This document shows, piece by piece, positions 35,976 through 45,476 of a stretch of 52,911 nt of DNA. Source of the DNA: Bacteroidaceae bacterium (GTDB lineage: Bacteria; Bacteroidota; Bacteroidia; Bacteroidales; Bacteroidaceae); contig JAGAQH010000003.1 in NCBI GenBank assembly GCA_017622815.1, positions 1 to 52,911 of the forward strand. The letters are read 5' to 3'. Numbering within the stretch: position 1 is the first letter of the stretch; the number at the start of each line of letters is the position of its first letter. The notes under the pieces are model-generated. The model was not told the DNA's origin and did not search any database. It saw nothing but the letters and a program-made list of their open reading frames with translations. The translations under genes were made by a program, and so were the position numbers.

Positions 35976-36698
35976 TCAGGAGAACAGTTCACGCAGAACT
36001 TCCACACTCTGCAACTCACCGAACGATGGCACATGCAAACGGTAGTACTGCAACAGTACCTCCAGCATGTGCCATCGTTCGTTCCTTGTCATCTTCAATC
36101 TATGCATCCTGGAGTAGTCCATCTCCAGCAACAAAGGTATCCACATGGCATCCCGCGGCTCCAAATACTGGCCGTGCACAGGGATGGATGCAGAAAAACA
36201 TGCATTCTTCATGTCGTAGACCATATTTCGGCCATACCCGGCCATACCCGGCCATATACCCAGAAACCTGGTCATCCTTATCATCAGCAATACATGGAAG
36301 TTGGCAACGTTGCCCTCGGCCTCGTCAAGCCAACGGAGAGAATTGTACAGGAAAGAGAACAAAGGACGGTTCTCGCCTTCGCCCCTGAGACTGCGGAAAA
36401 GGAATTCTCCCAAGAACATGGATATGGAGGCCTTAACCGGACTGTACGGCAAATCCATCCAGGGGGTGGAGATGGAAACGTCGGAAATTTTCTGCAATTC
36501 GCTGGCAGGACGGTAGTCCACACTCATCTCCACCACATTAAGCATCTGCCACAAGGCACTTCTTCCCCCCGTACGACCGCCTCGTGTCAGGCGCACACCG
36601 GCAGAGAGCATACCATAATGTTCCGTAAACAGAGATACTATTATACGGCTGTCACTATGGCGTATGACCCTCAACACAATGCCTCTTGTCGTCTGCAT
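35976..36698 (-). CDS. recO: DNA repair protein RecO
   Basis: 240 aa. The N-terminal OB-fold starts TTRGIVLRVIRHSDSRIIVSLFTEHYGMLSAGVR, followed by a helical domain ending YYRLHVPSFGELQSVEVLRELF, the usual RecO C-terminus. It loads RecA with RecR in gap repair. No zinc-finger cysteines are seen. Two oddities in the DNA: a 10-bp tandem repeat (36229-36258) encoding WPGMAGYGR, and a perfect 17-bp inverted repeat (36020-36081) encoding parts of the last 35 residues. Confidence 0.93.
   Translation of the reverse strand: MQTTRGIVLRVIRHSDSRIIVSLFTEHYGMLSAGVRLTRGGRTGGRSALWQMLNVVEMSVDYRPASELQKISDVSISTPWMDLPYSPVKASISMFLGEFLFRSLRGEGENRPLFSFLYNSLRWLDEAEGNVANFHVLLMIRMTRFLGIWPGMAGYGRNMVYDMKNACFSASIPVHGQYLEPRDAMWIPLLLEMDYSRMHRLKMTRNERWHMLEVLLQYYRLHVPSFGELQSVEVLRELFS
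36020..36081. terminator. Long hairpin inside recO 3' end, possible ftsZ terminator
   Basis: Arms CGAACGATGGCACATGC (36020-36036) and GCATGTGCCATCGTTCG (36065-36081) are perfect reverse complements. An inner stem GTACTG/CAGTAC (36045-36050 and 36054-36059, loop CAA) extends it. Since ftsZ ends at 35970 with no terminator before recO, this may end dcw transcripts. The downstream TTCCTTGTC is T-rich but not a clean U-tract. Confidence 0.5.
36229..36258 (-). repeat. 10-bp tandem repeat in recO coding sequence
   Basis: Plus strand reads CGGCCATACC twice and then CGGCCATATA. The unit is not a multiple of three, so gain or loss of one copy would shift the recO frame. The frame is intact here. Confidence 0.75.
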
Positions 36699-36800
36699 GT
36701 CCCTTTAAGTATATATTCATGCGAATATACCTAAATTAGCATGAATGTGAGGCAAAAACATAAAAATTACGGCATAATCTGCATTTTTCCATGAAAATAT

Positions 36801-36831
36801 TTTGCCAATTCAAAGATTCGGCGTACCTTTG
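36801..36831 (+). promoter_or_regulatory. Promoter of tRNA-Glu and rpsT
   Basis: TTTG (36801-36804), 19 bp, then TACCTTTG (36824-36831). The box and the next 8 nt (TACCTTTGCACCGCAA) are identical to those of the greA promoter at 42459. Confidence 0.75.
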
Positions 36832-36885
36832 CACCGCAAAATCGGAACAACGCCGTTTGAGCACTGGCATAAAAGCCGAAGGTAA

Positions 36886-36957
36886 GGTCCCTTCGTCTAT
36901 CGGTTAGGACGAGAGATTTTCATTCTCTAAAGAGGAGTTCGACTCTCCTAGGGACTA
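36886..36957 (+). tRNA. tRNA-Glu (anticodon TTC)
   Basis: 72 nt folding as a cloverleaf: acceptor GGTCCCT/AGGGACT with a terminal G-U pair, D-arm with GGTTAGGA, anticodon stem AGAGA/TCTCT with loop TTTTCAT (anticodon TTC), T-arm GGAG-TTCGACT-CTCC, discriminator A. CCA is not encoded. It lies 31 bp upstream of rpsT. Confidence 0.95.
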
Positions 36958-36988
36958 CATAAGTAAAAAGAAATAGATTAAGTAAGAC

Positions 36989-37243
36989 ATGGCAAACCAC
37001 AAGTCATCTTTAAAGAGAATCCGTCAGGAGCAGAAGAGAAGACTCCACAACAGATATTACGCCAAGACCATGCGTAATGCTGTACGCAAGTTGCGTGCCA
37101 CTACAGACAAGGCAGCAGCTATCGAGATGTACCCCAGCGTTCAGAAGGCCCTGGACAAGCTGGCCAAGATTAACATCATCCACAAGAACAAGGCCTCTAA
37201 CTTGAAGAGCAAGCTGGCTCGTCACATCCAGAAGTTGGCCTAA
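36989..37243 (+). CDS. rpsT: 30S ribosomal protein S20
   Basis: 84 aa, very basic and helical: starts [20 protein letters not shown] after Met, ends [17 protein letters not shown]20 binds 16S rRNA early in small-subunit assembly. It is 31 bp downstream of tRNA-Glu, with no separate promoter visible, so it is probably on the same transcript, and it is followed by a hairpin terminator. Confidence 0.97.
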   Translation: MANHKSSLKRIRQEQKRRLHNRYYAKTMRNAVRKLRATTDKAAAIEMYPSVQKALDKLAKINIIHKNKASNLKSKLARHIQKLA

Positions 37244-37278
37244 TCAACCAAGATTCTCTTAATAGGACAGAAAAAATA

Positions 37279-37307
37279 CAACGGCTTCCTGCACAGGAGG
37301 CCGTTTT
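37279..37307 (+). terminator. Rho-independent terminator after rpsT
   Basis: ACGGCTTCCT (37281-37290), loop GCAC, AGGAGGCCGT (37295-37304): a 10-bp stem with one G-U pair, followed by a short T-run (TTTT). Confidence 0.75.
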
Positions 37308-37351
37308 CTGTATCCCCAAGCCTGCACGACACCGCCATCCTATCATCCTGA

Positions 37352-39415
<2,064 letters not shown>

Positions 39416-39449
39416 AGCGGAGACAGCAAAGACAACAATAACCATAATC

Positions 39450-39486
39450 AAGGCAGGTTGGACACACGTTCCTACCTGCCTTTTTT
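39450..39486 (+). terminator. Rho-independent terminator after gyrB
   Basis: AGGCAGGT (39451-39458) pairs with ACCTGCCT (39474-39481); a run of six or more T follows. The loop is 15 nt. Confidence 0.85.
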
Positions 39487-39779
39487 CGTCAAAGCACGGG
39501 GGTGCGTCATTGTAGCGAGGTAATGCTTCATAATGTTTCGTGTCCATAGAACAAGGTTGGTCTTGTTGGGTTATACAAACTTTCATTGTAGCAAACCTCA
39601 AATATACCAGGTAACGAATGGACAGACCCTTCCGTCCTTCGGGCAACATCCTCGCGTCGCAAAGCGACGTAGGGAGCCATCCTTTATTCCATGCCTCAAT
39701 AGGGGCTTGGCGTAATATAAACTACTATAACATCTCCCTTACCGGACACCAATAATTTCACATAAAACAGAACATACGA

Positions 39780-39840
39780 GGTGTCAAAGAGGACAAGGAC
39801 GAGTCACCCGGGAGGACAGGGGCGAGTCACCCGGGAGGAC
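39780..39840. repeat. Second 23-bp-pitch array, opposite orientation
   Basis: GTCACCCGGGAGGAC occurs at 39803-39817 and 39826-39840, exactly 23 bp apart, with 8-nt tail AGGGGCGA between them and a more divergent unit before (39780-39794, ending GAGGAC). On the reverse strand the 18.4-kb array has heads GTCACCCTCGGTGAC with tails AAGGGTGT and AAGGGCGC: 16 of 23 positions agree. Confidence 0.6.
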
Positions 39841-39910
39841 AAAATACCCCCTGCGTGAAGACAAGGGAGGAGAGGTTTAGACGGCACTACTATACCGCAT
39901 GGGGATGGGG

Positions 39911-39948
39911 CAAAAAAAACTTGGGCCGGCACTAAGGCCGACCCAAGG
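39911..39948 (-). terminator. Rho-independent terminator after pnp
   Basis: An 11-bp stem, plus-strand CTTGGGCCGGC (39920-39930) with GCCGACCCAAG (one G-U pair), loop ACTAAG. On the minus strand a run of eight T (39919-39912) follows. Confidence 0.9.
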
Positions 39949-40006
39949 ATATATTGCTTTCCTGTCCTCTGGAATTCAATGAAGCATACAGGGACAGGCG
40001 TTCGGA

Positions 40007-42301
40007 TTACTCTGCGCCTTCGTTGTTCTCAGCGTTGTCGTTGTGTCCGAAGTGGGGACGGGGACGACGCTCGCCACGCTCACCTCTTTCGCCGCGCATG
40101 GGACGCTCGCCACGCATGGGACGCTCGGGGCGCTCGGGACGGGGACGACGCTCGCGCTCCACATAACCCTCAGGCTTCTCAATGAGGACACGGCGAGAGA
40201 GTTTGAACTTACCGGTCTTTGGGTCAATCTCCAGGAGTTTTACCTGCAGTTTGTCACCCTCCTTGATACCGGCCTCTTCCACTGTCTCCAGACGCTTCCA
40301 GTCAATCTCGCTGATGTGCAGCAGACCGTCCTTGCCGGGCATGAACTCCACGAAGCAGCCATAAGGCATTACTGAACGTACAGTACCCTCGTACACCTCG
40401 CCAATCTCGGGAACGGCAACGATAGCCTTAATCTTGCTCATGGCAGCATCTATCACAGCCTTGCTGGAACCGGACACCTGCACCTTGCCTACGCCGTCTT
40501 CCTCGTCGATAGTGATGACAGCACCGGTATCCTCCTGCATGCCCTGGATAATCTTACCGCCGGGGCCGATGACAGCACCGATGAACTCCTTGGGAATGAT
40601 GAGCTGCTCAATGCGGGGAACGTGGGGCTTCAACTCGGCACGAGGCTCGGACAGAGTCTTCATCATCTCGCCCAGGATGTGCTCACGACCGGCCTTGGCC
40701 TGCATCAGAGCCTGCTCCAGAATCTCATAGGAGAGACCGTCGCACTTGATGTCCATCTGGGTTGCAGTAAGACCGTTGGGAGTACCTGTGGTCTTGAAGT
40801 CCATATCGCCCAAGTGGTCCTCGTCGCCAAGGATGTCAGACAGCACTGCGTACTTGTCCTCACCGGGATTCTTGATCAGACCCATGGCAATACCGCTGAC
40901 GGGAGCCTTGATGGGCACACCAGCGTCCATCAGAGACAGACAGCCGGCACATACGGTGGCCATAGAACTTGAACCGTTACTCTCCAGAATATCACTTACA
41001 ACACGAACTGTGTAGGGATAGTCGGCAGGAATCTGACCCTTCAGGCCACGCCATGCCAGATGGCCGTGACCGATTTCACGACGGCCTATGCCGCGCTGTG
41101 CCTTGGCCTCACCAGTAGAGAAGGGAGGGAAGTTGTAGTGCAGCAGGAAGCGCATATAGCTCTTGTCCAGTACGTTGTCCACCATCTTCTCGTCGAGTTT
41201 GGTACCCAGAGTGGTGGTGCTCAGCGACTGAGTCTCGCCACGTGTGAAGATAGCACTGCCGTGAGGCATGGGCAGGGGACTTACCTCGCACCAGATGGGG
41301 CGGATGTCTGTGGTCTTACGGCCGTCCAGACGGATACCCTCGTCCAGGATGCAACGACGCATGGCGTCCTTCTCCACATCGTGGTAGTAACGGTCCACCA
41401 GAGCGTTCTTCTCGGCCAACTCGTCGTCGGTCAGTTCGGTGTGTGCAGTAGCATACTCCAGTTTGAAGTCCTCGCGGATCTTCTCGAAAGCCTCTGCACG
41501 CGCATGCTTCTCCAGAGCCTGCTTGGTAACGTCGTAGGCGGGCTGATAGCAGGCAGCCTTTACCTGCTCACGCAGTTCCTCGTCGTTAACCTCGTGGCAG
41601 TACTCGCGCTTAACGTCAGTACCCAGTTCCTTGGCCAGTTCCTTCTGCAACAGACACATGGGCTTGATGGCCTCGTGGGCTGCCTTCAAGGCACCGAGCA
41701 GATCCTGCTCGCTCACTTCCTTCATCTCGCCCTCTACCATCATGATATTCTCCTCGGTGGCACCTACCATGAGGTCCATATCGGCCTTCTCCAACTGGGC
41801 AAAGGTGGGGTTGATGACATATTCGCCGTTGATACGGGCTACGCGAACCTCGCTGATAGGACCGTCAAAAGGAATGTCGCTGCAGCTCAATGCGGCACTG
41901 GCGGCAAAACCAGCCAAAGCATCGGGCATATCCACGCCATCAGCGGAGTAGAGAATCACGTTAACATAAACCTCGGCATGGTAATCGCTGGGAAACAGGG
42001 GACGCAGGGCACGGTCCACCAGACGACAGGTCAGAATCTCGTCGTCATTAGCCTTACCCTCGCGCTTGGTGAAACCGCCGGGGAAACGGCCGGCTGCACT
42101 GTACTTCTCGCGATACTCTACCTGCAAAGGCATGAAATCTGTGCCGGGAACAGCGTCCTTGGCACCGCAAACAGTGGCCAGGAGCACGGTGTTGTTCATA
42201 CGCAACATCACGGCACCATCGGCTTGTTTGGCCAACTTTCCGGTCTCAATGCTGATGGTACGTCCATCGGGCAAAGAGACAGTCTTTGTAATTACATTCA
42301 T
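40007..42301 (-). CDS. pnp: Polyribonucleotide nucleotidyltransferase (PNPase)
   Basis: 764 aa. Two RNase PH domains with the linking helical domain, then KH (~565-625, [11 protein letters not shown]) and S1 (~635-705, [33 protein letters not shown]). It degrades RNA 3'-to-5' with phosphate. The C-terminus past ~715 is a low-complexity R/P/E/G-rich tail (repeated PMRGER) that ends in an acidic N/E stretch; such a tail may bind RNA or partner proteins (inference). Confidence 0.97.
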   Translation of the reverse strand: MNVITKTVSLPDGRTISIETGKLAKQADGAVMLRMNNTVLLATVCGAKDAVPGTDFMPLQVEYREKYSAAGRFPGGFTKREGKANDDEILTCRLVDRALRPLFPSDYHAEVYVNVILYSADGVDMPDALAGFAASAALSCSDIPFDGPISEVRVARINGEYVINPTFAQLEKADMDLMVGATEENIMMVEGEMKEVSEQDLLGALKAAHEAIKPMCLLQKELAKELGTDVKREYCHEVNDEELREQVKAACYQPAYDVTKQALEKHARAEAFEKIREDFKLEYATAHTELTDDELAEKNALVDRYYHDVEKDAMRRCILDEGIRLDGRKTTDIRPIWCEVSPLPMPHGSAIFTRGETQSLSTTTLGTKLDEKMVDNVLDKSYMRFLLHYNFPPFSTGEAKAQRGIGRREIGHGHLAWRGLKGQIPADYPYTVRVVSDILESNGSSSMATVCAGCLSLMDAGVPIKAPVSGIAMGLIKNPGEDKYAVLSDILGDEDHLGDMDFKTTGTPNGLTATQMDIKCDGLSYEILEQALMQAKAGREHILGEMMKTLSEPRAELKPHVPRIEQLIIPKEFIGAVIGPGGKIIQGMQEDTGAVITIDEEDGVGKVQVSGSSKAVIDAAMSKIKAIVAVPEIGEVYEGTVRSVMPYGCFVEFMPGKDGLLHISEIDWKRLETVEEAGIKEGDKLQVKLLEIDPKTGKFKLSRRVLIEKPEGYVERERRPRPERPERPMRGERPMRGERGERGERRPRPHFGHNDNAENNEGAE

Positions 42302-42345
42302 CTTCTTGTTTCGATTGTGTATATAAAAAAACGTCTATCTTCATG

Positions 42346-42353
42346 CAAAGATA
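42346..42353 (-). promoter_or_regulatory. -7 promoter element of pnp
   Basis: TATCTTTG on the minus strand, about 45 nt before ATG 42301. The 26-bp element lies just upstream where a -33 element would be. Confidence 0.6.
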
Positions 42354-42358
42354 CAAAA

Positions 42359-42384
42359 AAGAAGCGTATACCTTATTATATATA
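42359..42384 (-). repeat. 26-bp dispersed element, copy 2
   Basis: Minus-strand core TATATATAATAAGGT followed by ATACGCTTCTT. Matches 1359-1384 at 23 of 26 positions. It spans the -12 to -37 distance upstream of the pnp -7 box. Confidence 0.45.
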
Positions 42385-42436
42385 TAGGACAATTCCTTAA
42401 AAAAGGTCAAAAGTGAACAATTTAAACGTATAATGA

Positions 42437-42466
42437 TTGTTTATTCATTTTAATGTTATACCTTTG
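42437..42466 (+). promoter_or_regulatory. Promoter of greA
   Basis: TTG (42437-42439), 19 bp, TACCTTTG (42459-42466). Predicted start near 42472, giving a leader of about 140 nt before ATG 42613. Confidence 0.75.
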
Positions 42467-42499
42467 CACCGCAATACACAAAACAGACCGATACCGACT

Positions 42500-42536
42500 A
42501 AGGGTTCTGACCGAAAGGTTGGAATTCTTTTATTTT
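42500..42536 (+). terminator. Terminator-like hairpin in the greA leader (attenuator candidate)
   Basis: AAGGGTTCTGACC (42500-42512), GAAA tetraloop, GGTTGGAATTCTT (42517-42529): 13 consecutive pairs, four of them G-U, capped by a GNRA loop, then TTTATTTTG. It would release a ~65-nt leader RNA. In E. coli greA leader transcripts also terminate early, giving the GraL RNAs. Confidence 0.6.
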
Positions 42537-42612
42537 GTGGTCTTGAAAAAGGTACCGCCACCACACACACATTGAGTCACGAAAATAATAATAACCAAAC
42601 AAATATTAAAAC

Positions 42613-43083
42613 ATGGCATACATGTCACAAAAAGGCTACGATGACCTCGTGGCAAAACTCAAGCACATGGAGAGCGTGGACCGTCCCGCCGCCAGTGCAG
42701 CAATAGCCGAGGCACGCGACAAGGGCGACCTCAGCGAGAACGCAGAATACGATGCAGCAAAGGAATGGCAGAGCAAACTGGAGACCCAGATAGCACTGCT
42801 GAAGCAAACCATATTGGATGCCAAGATCATAGACACACGCCACATGGACACCGGTTCCGTACAGATTATGGCTACCGTGGGTCTGAAGAACGTGAACAAC
42901 GGCATGGAGATGAAGTACACCATAGTCAGTGCCACCGAGGCCGACCACCGCGCCGGCAAGATCAGTGTGGAGACTCCCATCGCACAGGGCCTGCTCGGCA
43001 AGAAAGTGGGCGACACCGCAACCATCCGCGTACCTCAGGGAGAGATTTGCCTGGAGATTACCAGCATCAATTACGACATCTGA
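42613..43083 (+). CDS. greA: Transcription elongation factor GreA
   Basis: 156 aa. N-terminal coiled coil (~10-77) with the catalytic tip DLSENAEYDAAKEWQ, then the FKBP-like C-terminal domain (TDPGSVQI-type MDTGSVQIM, TPIAQGLLGKKVGD). GreA inserts into the RNA polymerase secondary channel and stimulates cleavage of backtracked RNA. It lies 2 bp upstream of the HIT gene, so the two are co-transcribed. A ~140-nt structured leader precedes it. Confidence 0.97.
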   Translation: MAYMSQKGYDDLVAKLKHMESVDRPAASAAIAEARDKGDLSENAEYDAAKEWQSKLETQIALLKQTILDAKIIDTRHMDTGSVQIMATVGLKNVNNGMEMKYTIVSATEADHRAGKISVETPIAQGLLGKKVGDTATIRVPQGEICLEITSINYDI

Positions 43084-43085
43084 TT

Positions 43086-43475
43086 ATGAGCATCTTTTCA
43101 CGCATAGTGGCAGGCGAGATACCCTGTTACAAGATTGCCGAGGACGAGAACTACTTTGCTTTCCTTGACATCAACCCCTTGCAGAAGGGCCACACTCTGG
43201 TCATCCCCAAGCATGAAGTGGACTATATCTTTGACCTGAGCGACGAGGAAATTGCCGGCCTGCAGGTATTCGCCAAGAAGGTGGCCGTAGCCATCCGCAA
43301 GGCCATTCCCTGCGTAAAGGTGGGCCAGTGCGTGCTGGGACTTGAAGTGCCCCATGCCCACATACACCTTGTGCCCATGCAGAGCGAGGCGGACATGAGG
43401 TTCACAAACCCTCACCTCGAACTCACGCCCGAGGAGTTCAACGCCATTGCCGAGAGCATCCGTGCACAATTCTGA
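43086..43475 (+). CDS. HIT-family nucleotide-binding protein (HinT-like)
   Basis: 129 aa from ATG 43086, 2 bp after greA. N-terminal SIFSRIVAGEIPCYKIAEDEN and FLDINPLQKGHTLVIPK precede the catalytic histidine triad HAHIHLVP (~97-104). HinT-type members hydrolyse AMP-lysine or purine phosphoramidates. The C-terminus NPHLELTPEEF is usual for Bacteroidetes HIT proteins. The pairing with greA is common in Bacteroidales. Confidence 0.93.
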   Translation: MSIFSRIVAGEIPCYKIAEDENYFAFLDINPLQKGHTLVIPKHEVDYIFDLSDEEIAGLQVFAKKVAVAIRKAIPCVKVGQCVLGLEVPHAHIHLVPMQSEADMRFTNPHLELTPEEFNAIAESIRAQF

Positions 43476-43490
43476 CGCAGGGGCTACGGC

Positions 43491-43540
43491 AGAAACACAA
43501 GGCCGCGCCGGGGAATTCCCTGGCGCGGCCTTGTGTTTCT
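43491..43540. terminator. Bidirectional terminator between HIT gene and GDP-mannose gene
   Basis: AGAAACACAAGGCCGCGCC (43491-43509) and GGCGCGGCCTTGTGTTTCT (43522-43540) are perfect 19-bp complements around GGGGAATTCCCT. It sits between convergent genes and its right arm includes two bases of the convergent gene's stop codon (TAG, 43541-43539). Confidence 0.85.
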
Positions 43541-44600
43541 ACATAAACTTCGTATCCGCATGCATGCGGCGCATAGTGGCCACATCCTCGCGCGGGCATA
43601 TCATAAGTATGTCCCCCTCCTCGGCAACGACATAGTCATGCAGACCCTTTATCACCACGGTCTTTCCATTCGGCAGCCTTATGACATTGTCCTTGCACTC
43701 ATAGAGATAAGCCTTGGTATTCATCAGCACATTGCCATTGGCGTCTGCCGGTAAATCATCGTGAATGGAAGTCCATGTACCCATATCTGCCCAACCGAAC
43801 GAACATTCCTTCACGCACACATGCTCGGCCCGTTCCAACACACCTACCGCCAGACTGAGGTTAGGCAGCATCCGGAACACCTCCGGCACCAATCTGGCAT
43901 CATCGCTCTCGGCATCGGACATCATTCGGGGAATGCCTATCTGATACTCAGGCACCATACGGCACACCGTGTCCAGAAAAACATCGGCACGAAAGACCTG
44001 CAGGCCTGTATTCCAGAGGAAATCGCCGTCACGCACGAACATCTCGGCAAACTCACGCGCAGGTTTTTCCGAGAAAGTCTTCACTCTGCTTATGCCTTTT
44101 TCATTGGTTTCATCGCCTTTCTGTATGTAGCCATACCCCGTTTCCGGACGAGTGGCCTTAACACCCATCACCAGCATATCACCCTGACCTGCAACGAACT
44201 CCAGTCCCTCCAGCATATCGCGGACATAATCGTCCTCATTGAGGATAAGTTGGTCGGATGGTGTGACAAGAACCCTTGCCATCGGTTCGTGTTTGGTTAT
44301 CATAGACATACCCCATGCCACGGAAGCCATGGTGCCGCGCCTGAGCGGCTCTTCCAATATGTGCATGTCATCCACCTGTGGCAACTGTTCGTACACCAAG
44401 GGGAGGTACTGCACATTGGTACTAACATATATTTTGTCGCTGTCTATAAAACGCGACACGCGGTCGTATGTCTGCTGGAGCATAGTGCGCCCTGTCCCGA
44501 ACAAATCCAAGAACTGCTTGGGTTTGGTACTACGGCTTACCGGCCATAGCCTCTGGCCTATGCCACCGGCCAGAATCAGGCAATAATTCCTGTTGCTCAT
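43539..44600 (-). CDS. Mannose-1-phosphate guanylyltransferase
   Basis: 353 aa from ATG 44600 (MSNRNYCLILAGG). The nucleotidyltransferase signature LAGGIGQRLWPVSRSTKPKQFL is at the N-terminus (~8-30). It makes GDP-mannose from Man-1-P and GTP for glycans. Length fits a stand-alone pyrophosphorylase, without the C-terminal isomerase domain of bifunctional ManC/AlgA. In the C-terminal third FGWADMGTWTSIHDDLP is typical. A TATATTTG box precedes it. Confidence 0.93.
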   Translation of the reverse strand: MSNRNYCLILAGGIGQRLWPVSRSTKPKQFLDLFGTGRTMLQQTYDRVSRFIDSDKIYVSTNVQYLPLVYEQLPQVDDMHILEEPLRRGTMASVAWGMSMITKHEPMARVLVTPSDQLILNEDDYVRDMLEGLEFVAGQGDMLVMGVKATRPETGYGYIQKGDETNEKGISRVKTFSEKPAREFAEMFVRDGDFLWNTGLQVFRADVFLDTVCRMVPEYQIGIPRMMSDAESDDARLVPEVFRMLPNLSLAVGVLERAEHVCVKECSFGWADMGTWTSIHDDLPADANGNVLMNTKAYLYECKDNVIRLPNGKTVVIKGLHDYVVAEEGDILMICPREDVATMRRMHADTKFM

Positions 44601-44647
44601 AATCGTGTCTTTCTTTCCCGACAATCCACCGATGCCTGTCGGTACGA

Positions 44648-44655
44648 CAAATATA
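44648..44655 (-). promoter_or_regulatory. -7 promoter element of the Man-1-P guanylyltransferase gene
   Basis: TATATTTG on the minus strand. The ~48-nt leader contains a 6-bp dyad CCGACA/TGTCGG (44618-44623, 44637-44642). Confidence 0.5.
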
Positions 44656-44734
44656 CGATAAATTATGGTAAAAGCATAGGTTTCATGTGGTCTTTTTGGT
44701 TTCCTGCCGAGGTTTTAAGGAAATATAACTCTTG

Positions 44735-45265
44735 TCAATTTGCCATGGAACCGATTATGCATCCAAGTATAGTACCTGCAACCACACCTGCCGCCACCTC
44801 TCCGGCAGAGGCATGGCCAGTATATACCGGATGGGGATGATGCACGTGTACCGGAACCGGCTCGCAGAAAAATTCATAGGGGTTATAATAGCAGTCGTAA
44901 TATCTCCAGGCACCGTTCACATAGTATCCCCAACGGCCGTCGTGATGATAACGGACACGTCCTTCCCATCCCGGAACATAACATCCGCGGCTGACGCGAG
45001 GGGGAGCACATTTCACGAGGCGGCCACCGCGGGGCACAAAGTGGTTGATGTGCCTTTCCTTTGGTTTGGGCGCGTAGGCCACACGATTTGGACGGCGGTC
45101 CCTGTCGGAGGGACGACGATAGTCCGCCCTATTGTTTCTGCCACGAACCTCATTACGCTCCACACGCTCGTGATTGCGGCCACGTCCCTGAGCCTGGGCA
45201 CTGGATTCCAAACTTGGCATAAGCATTGCCATCATCATCGCTGAAACAATCATCATTCTCTTCAT
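44735..45265 (-). CDS. Exported basic protein with C-terminal glycine-zipper segment
   Basis: 176 aa. A Met-rich signal peptide (cleavage near SSAQA, ~residue 24), then an Arg/Asn/Asp-rich stretch (~25-70, many RGRN/RRPSDRDRR-type motifs), an aromatic middle (WEGRVRYHHDGRWGYYVNGAWRYYDCYY) and a His-Pro cluster (HVHHPHPVYTGH), ending in a hydrophobic small-residue helix GEVAAGVVAGTILGCIIGSM like a glycine zipper. This resembles envelope proteins of unknown function; the end could insert in or associate with the outer membrane. I do not recognise a family. It is monocistronic with its own promoter. Confidence 0.7.
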   Translation of the reverse strand: MKRMMIVSAMMMAMLMPSLESSAQAQGRGRNHERVERNEVRGRNNRADYRRPSDRDRRPNRVAYAPKPKERHINHFVPRGGRLVKCAPPRVSRGCYVPGWEGRVRYHHDGRWGYYVNGAWRYYDCYYNPYEFFCEPVPVHVHHPHPVYTGHASAGEVAAGVVAGTILGCIIGSMAN

Positions 45266-45308
45266 AGCAGTATGTTGTTAAAGGTTAGCATTTATGTTTT
45301 CTACACCG

Positions 45309-45316
45309 CAAAGATA
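45309..45316 (-). promoter_or_regulatory. -7 promoter element of the basic envelope protein gene
   Basis: TATCTTTG on the minus strand, 43 nt before ATG 45265. Confidence 0.55.
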
Positions 45317-45412
45317 CGCCATATAGAGGGAGTTCACGACGGAATTCACATAAAGGATAGGGGGATTATCTCTACACATGATGGGGATTTCACCAAATAA
45401 ATCCACCTACTC

Positions 45413-45443
45413 TTTGCCGTTACGTCCGGTTTGCGTATCTTTG
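45413..45443 (+). promoter_or_regulatory. Promoter of the FNT channel gene
   Basis: TTTG (45413-45416), 19 bp, TATCTTTG (45436-45443): a full consensus match about 33 nt upstream of ATG 45477. Confidence 0.75.
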
Positions 45444-45476
45444 CAACAATATTTAACGTATCGTCTGCATGACGAC

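Larger units (their letters stand above)
39416..40006. other. 591-bp convergent intergenic region (gyrB/pnp)
   Basis: No convincing gene. Holds the gyrB terminator (39450-39486), a direct repeat TCATTGTAGC (39507 and 39583), a short perfect hairpin CGTCGC-AAA-GCGACG (39655-39669), the second 23-bp-pitch array (39780-39840) and the pnp terminator (39911-39948). Confidence 0.6.
42302..42612. other. 311-bp divergent regulatory region (pnp/greA)
   Basis: No gene. It contains the pnp -7 box, the second copy of the 26-bp element, the greA promoter, and the greA leader with a terminator-like hairpin, each listed separately. Confidence 0.65.

Noticed and set aside
36712-36729. Dyad TATATTC-ATGC-GAATATA upstream of recO
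   Set aside because: Only 7 bp, AT-rich and close to chance in this spacer. No matching promoter box was found to support an operator.
41060-42400. A 446-codon open frame on the plus strand
   Set aside because: It lies wholly antisense to pnp, whose protein has unmistakable RNase PH, KH and S1 motifs. The antisense product is low-quality in composition and lacks domain motifs.
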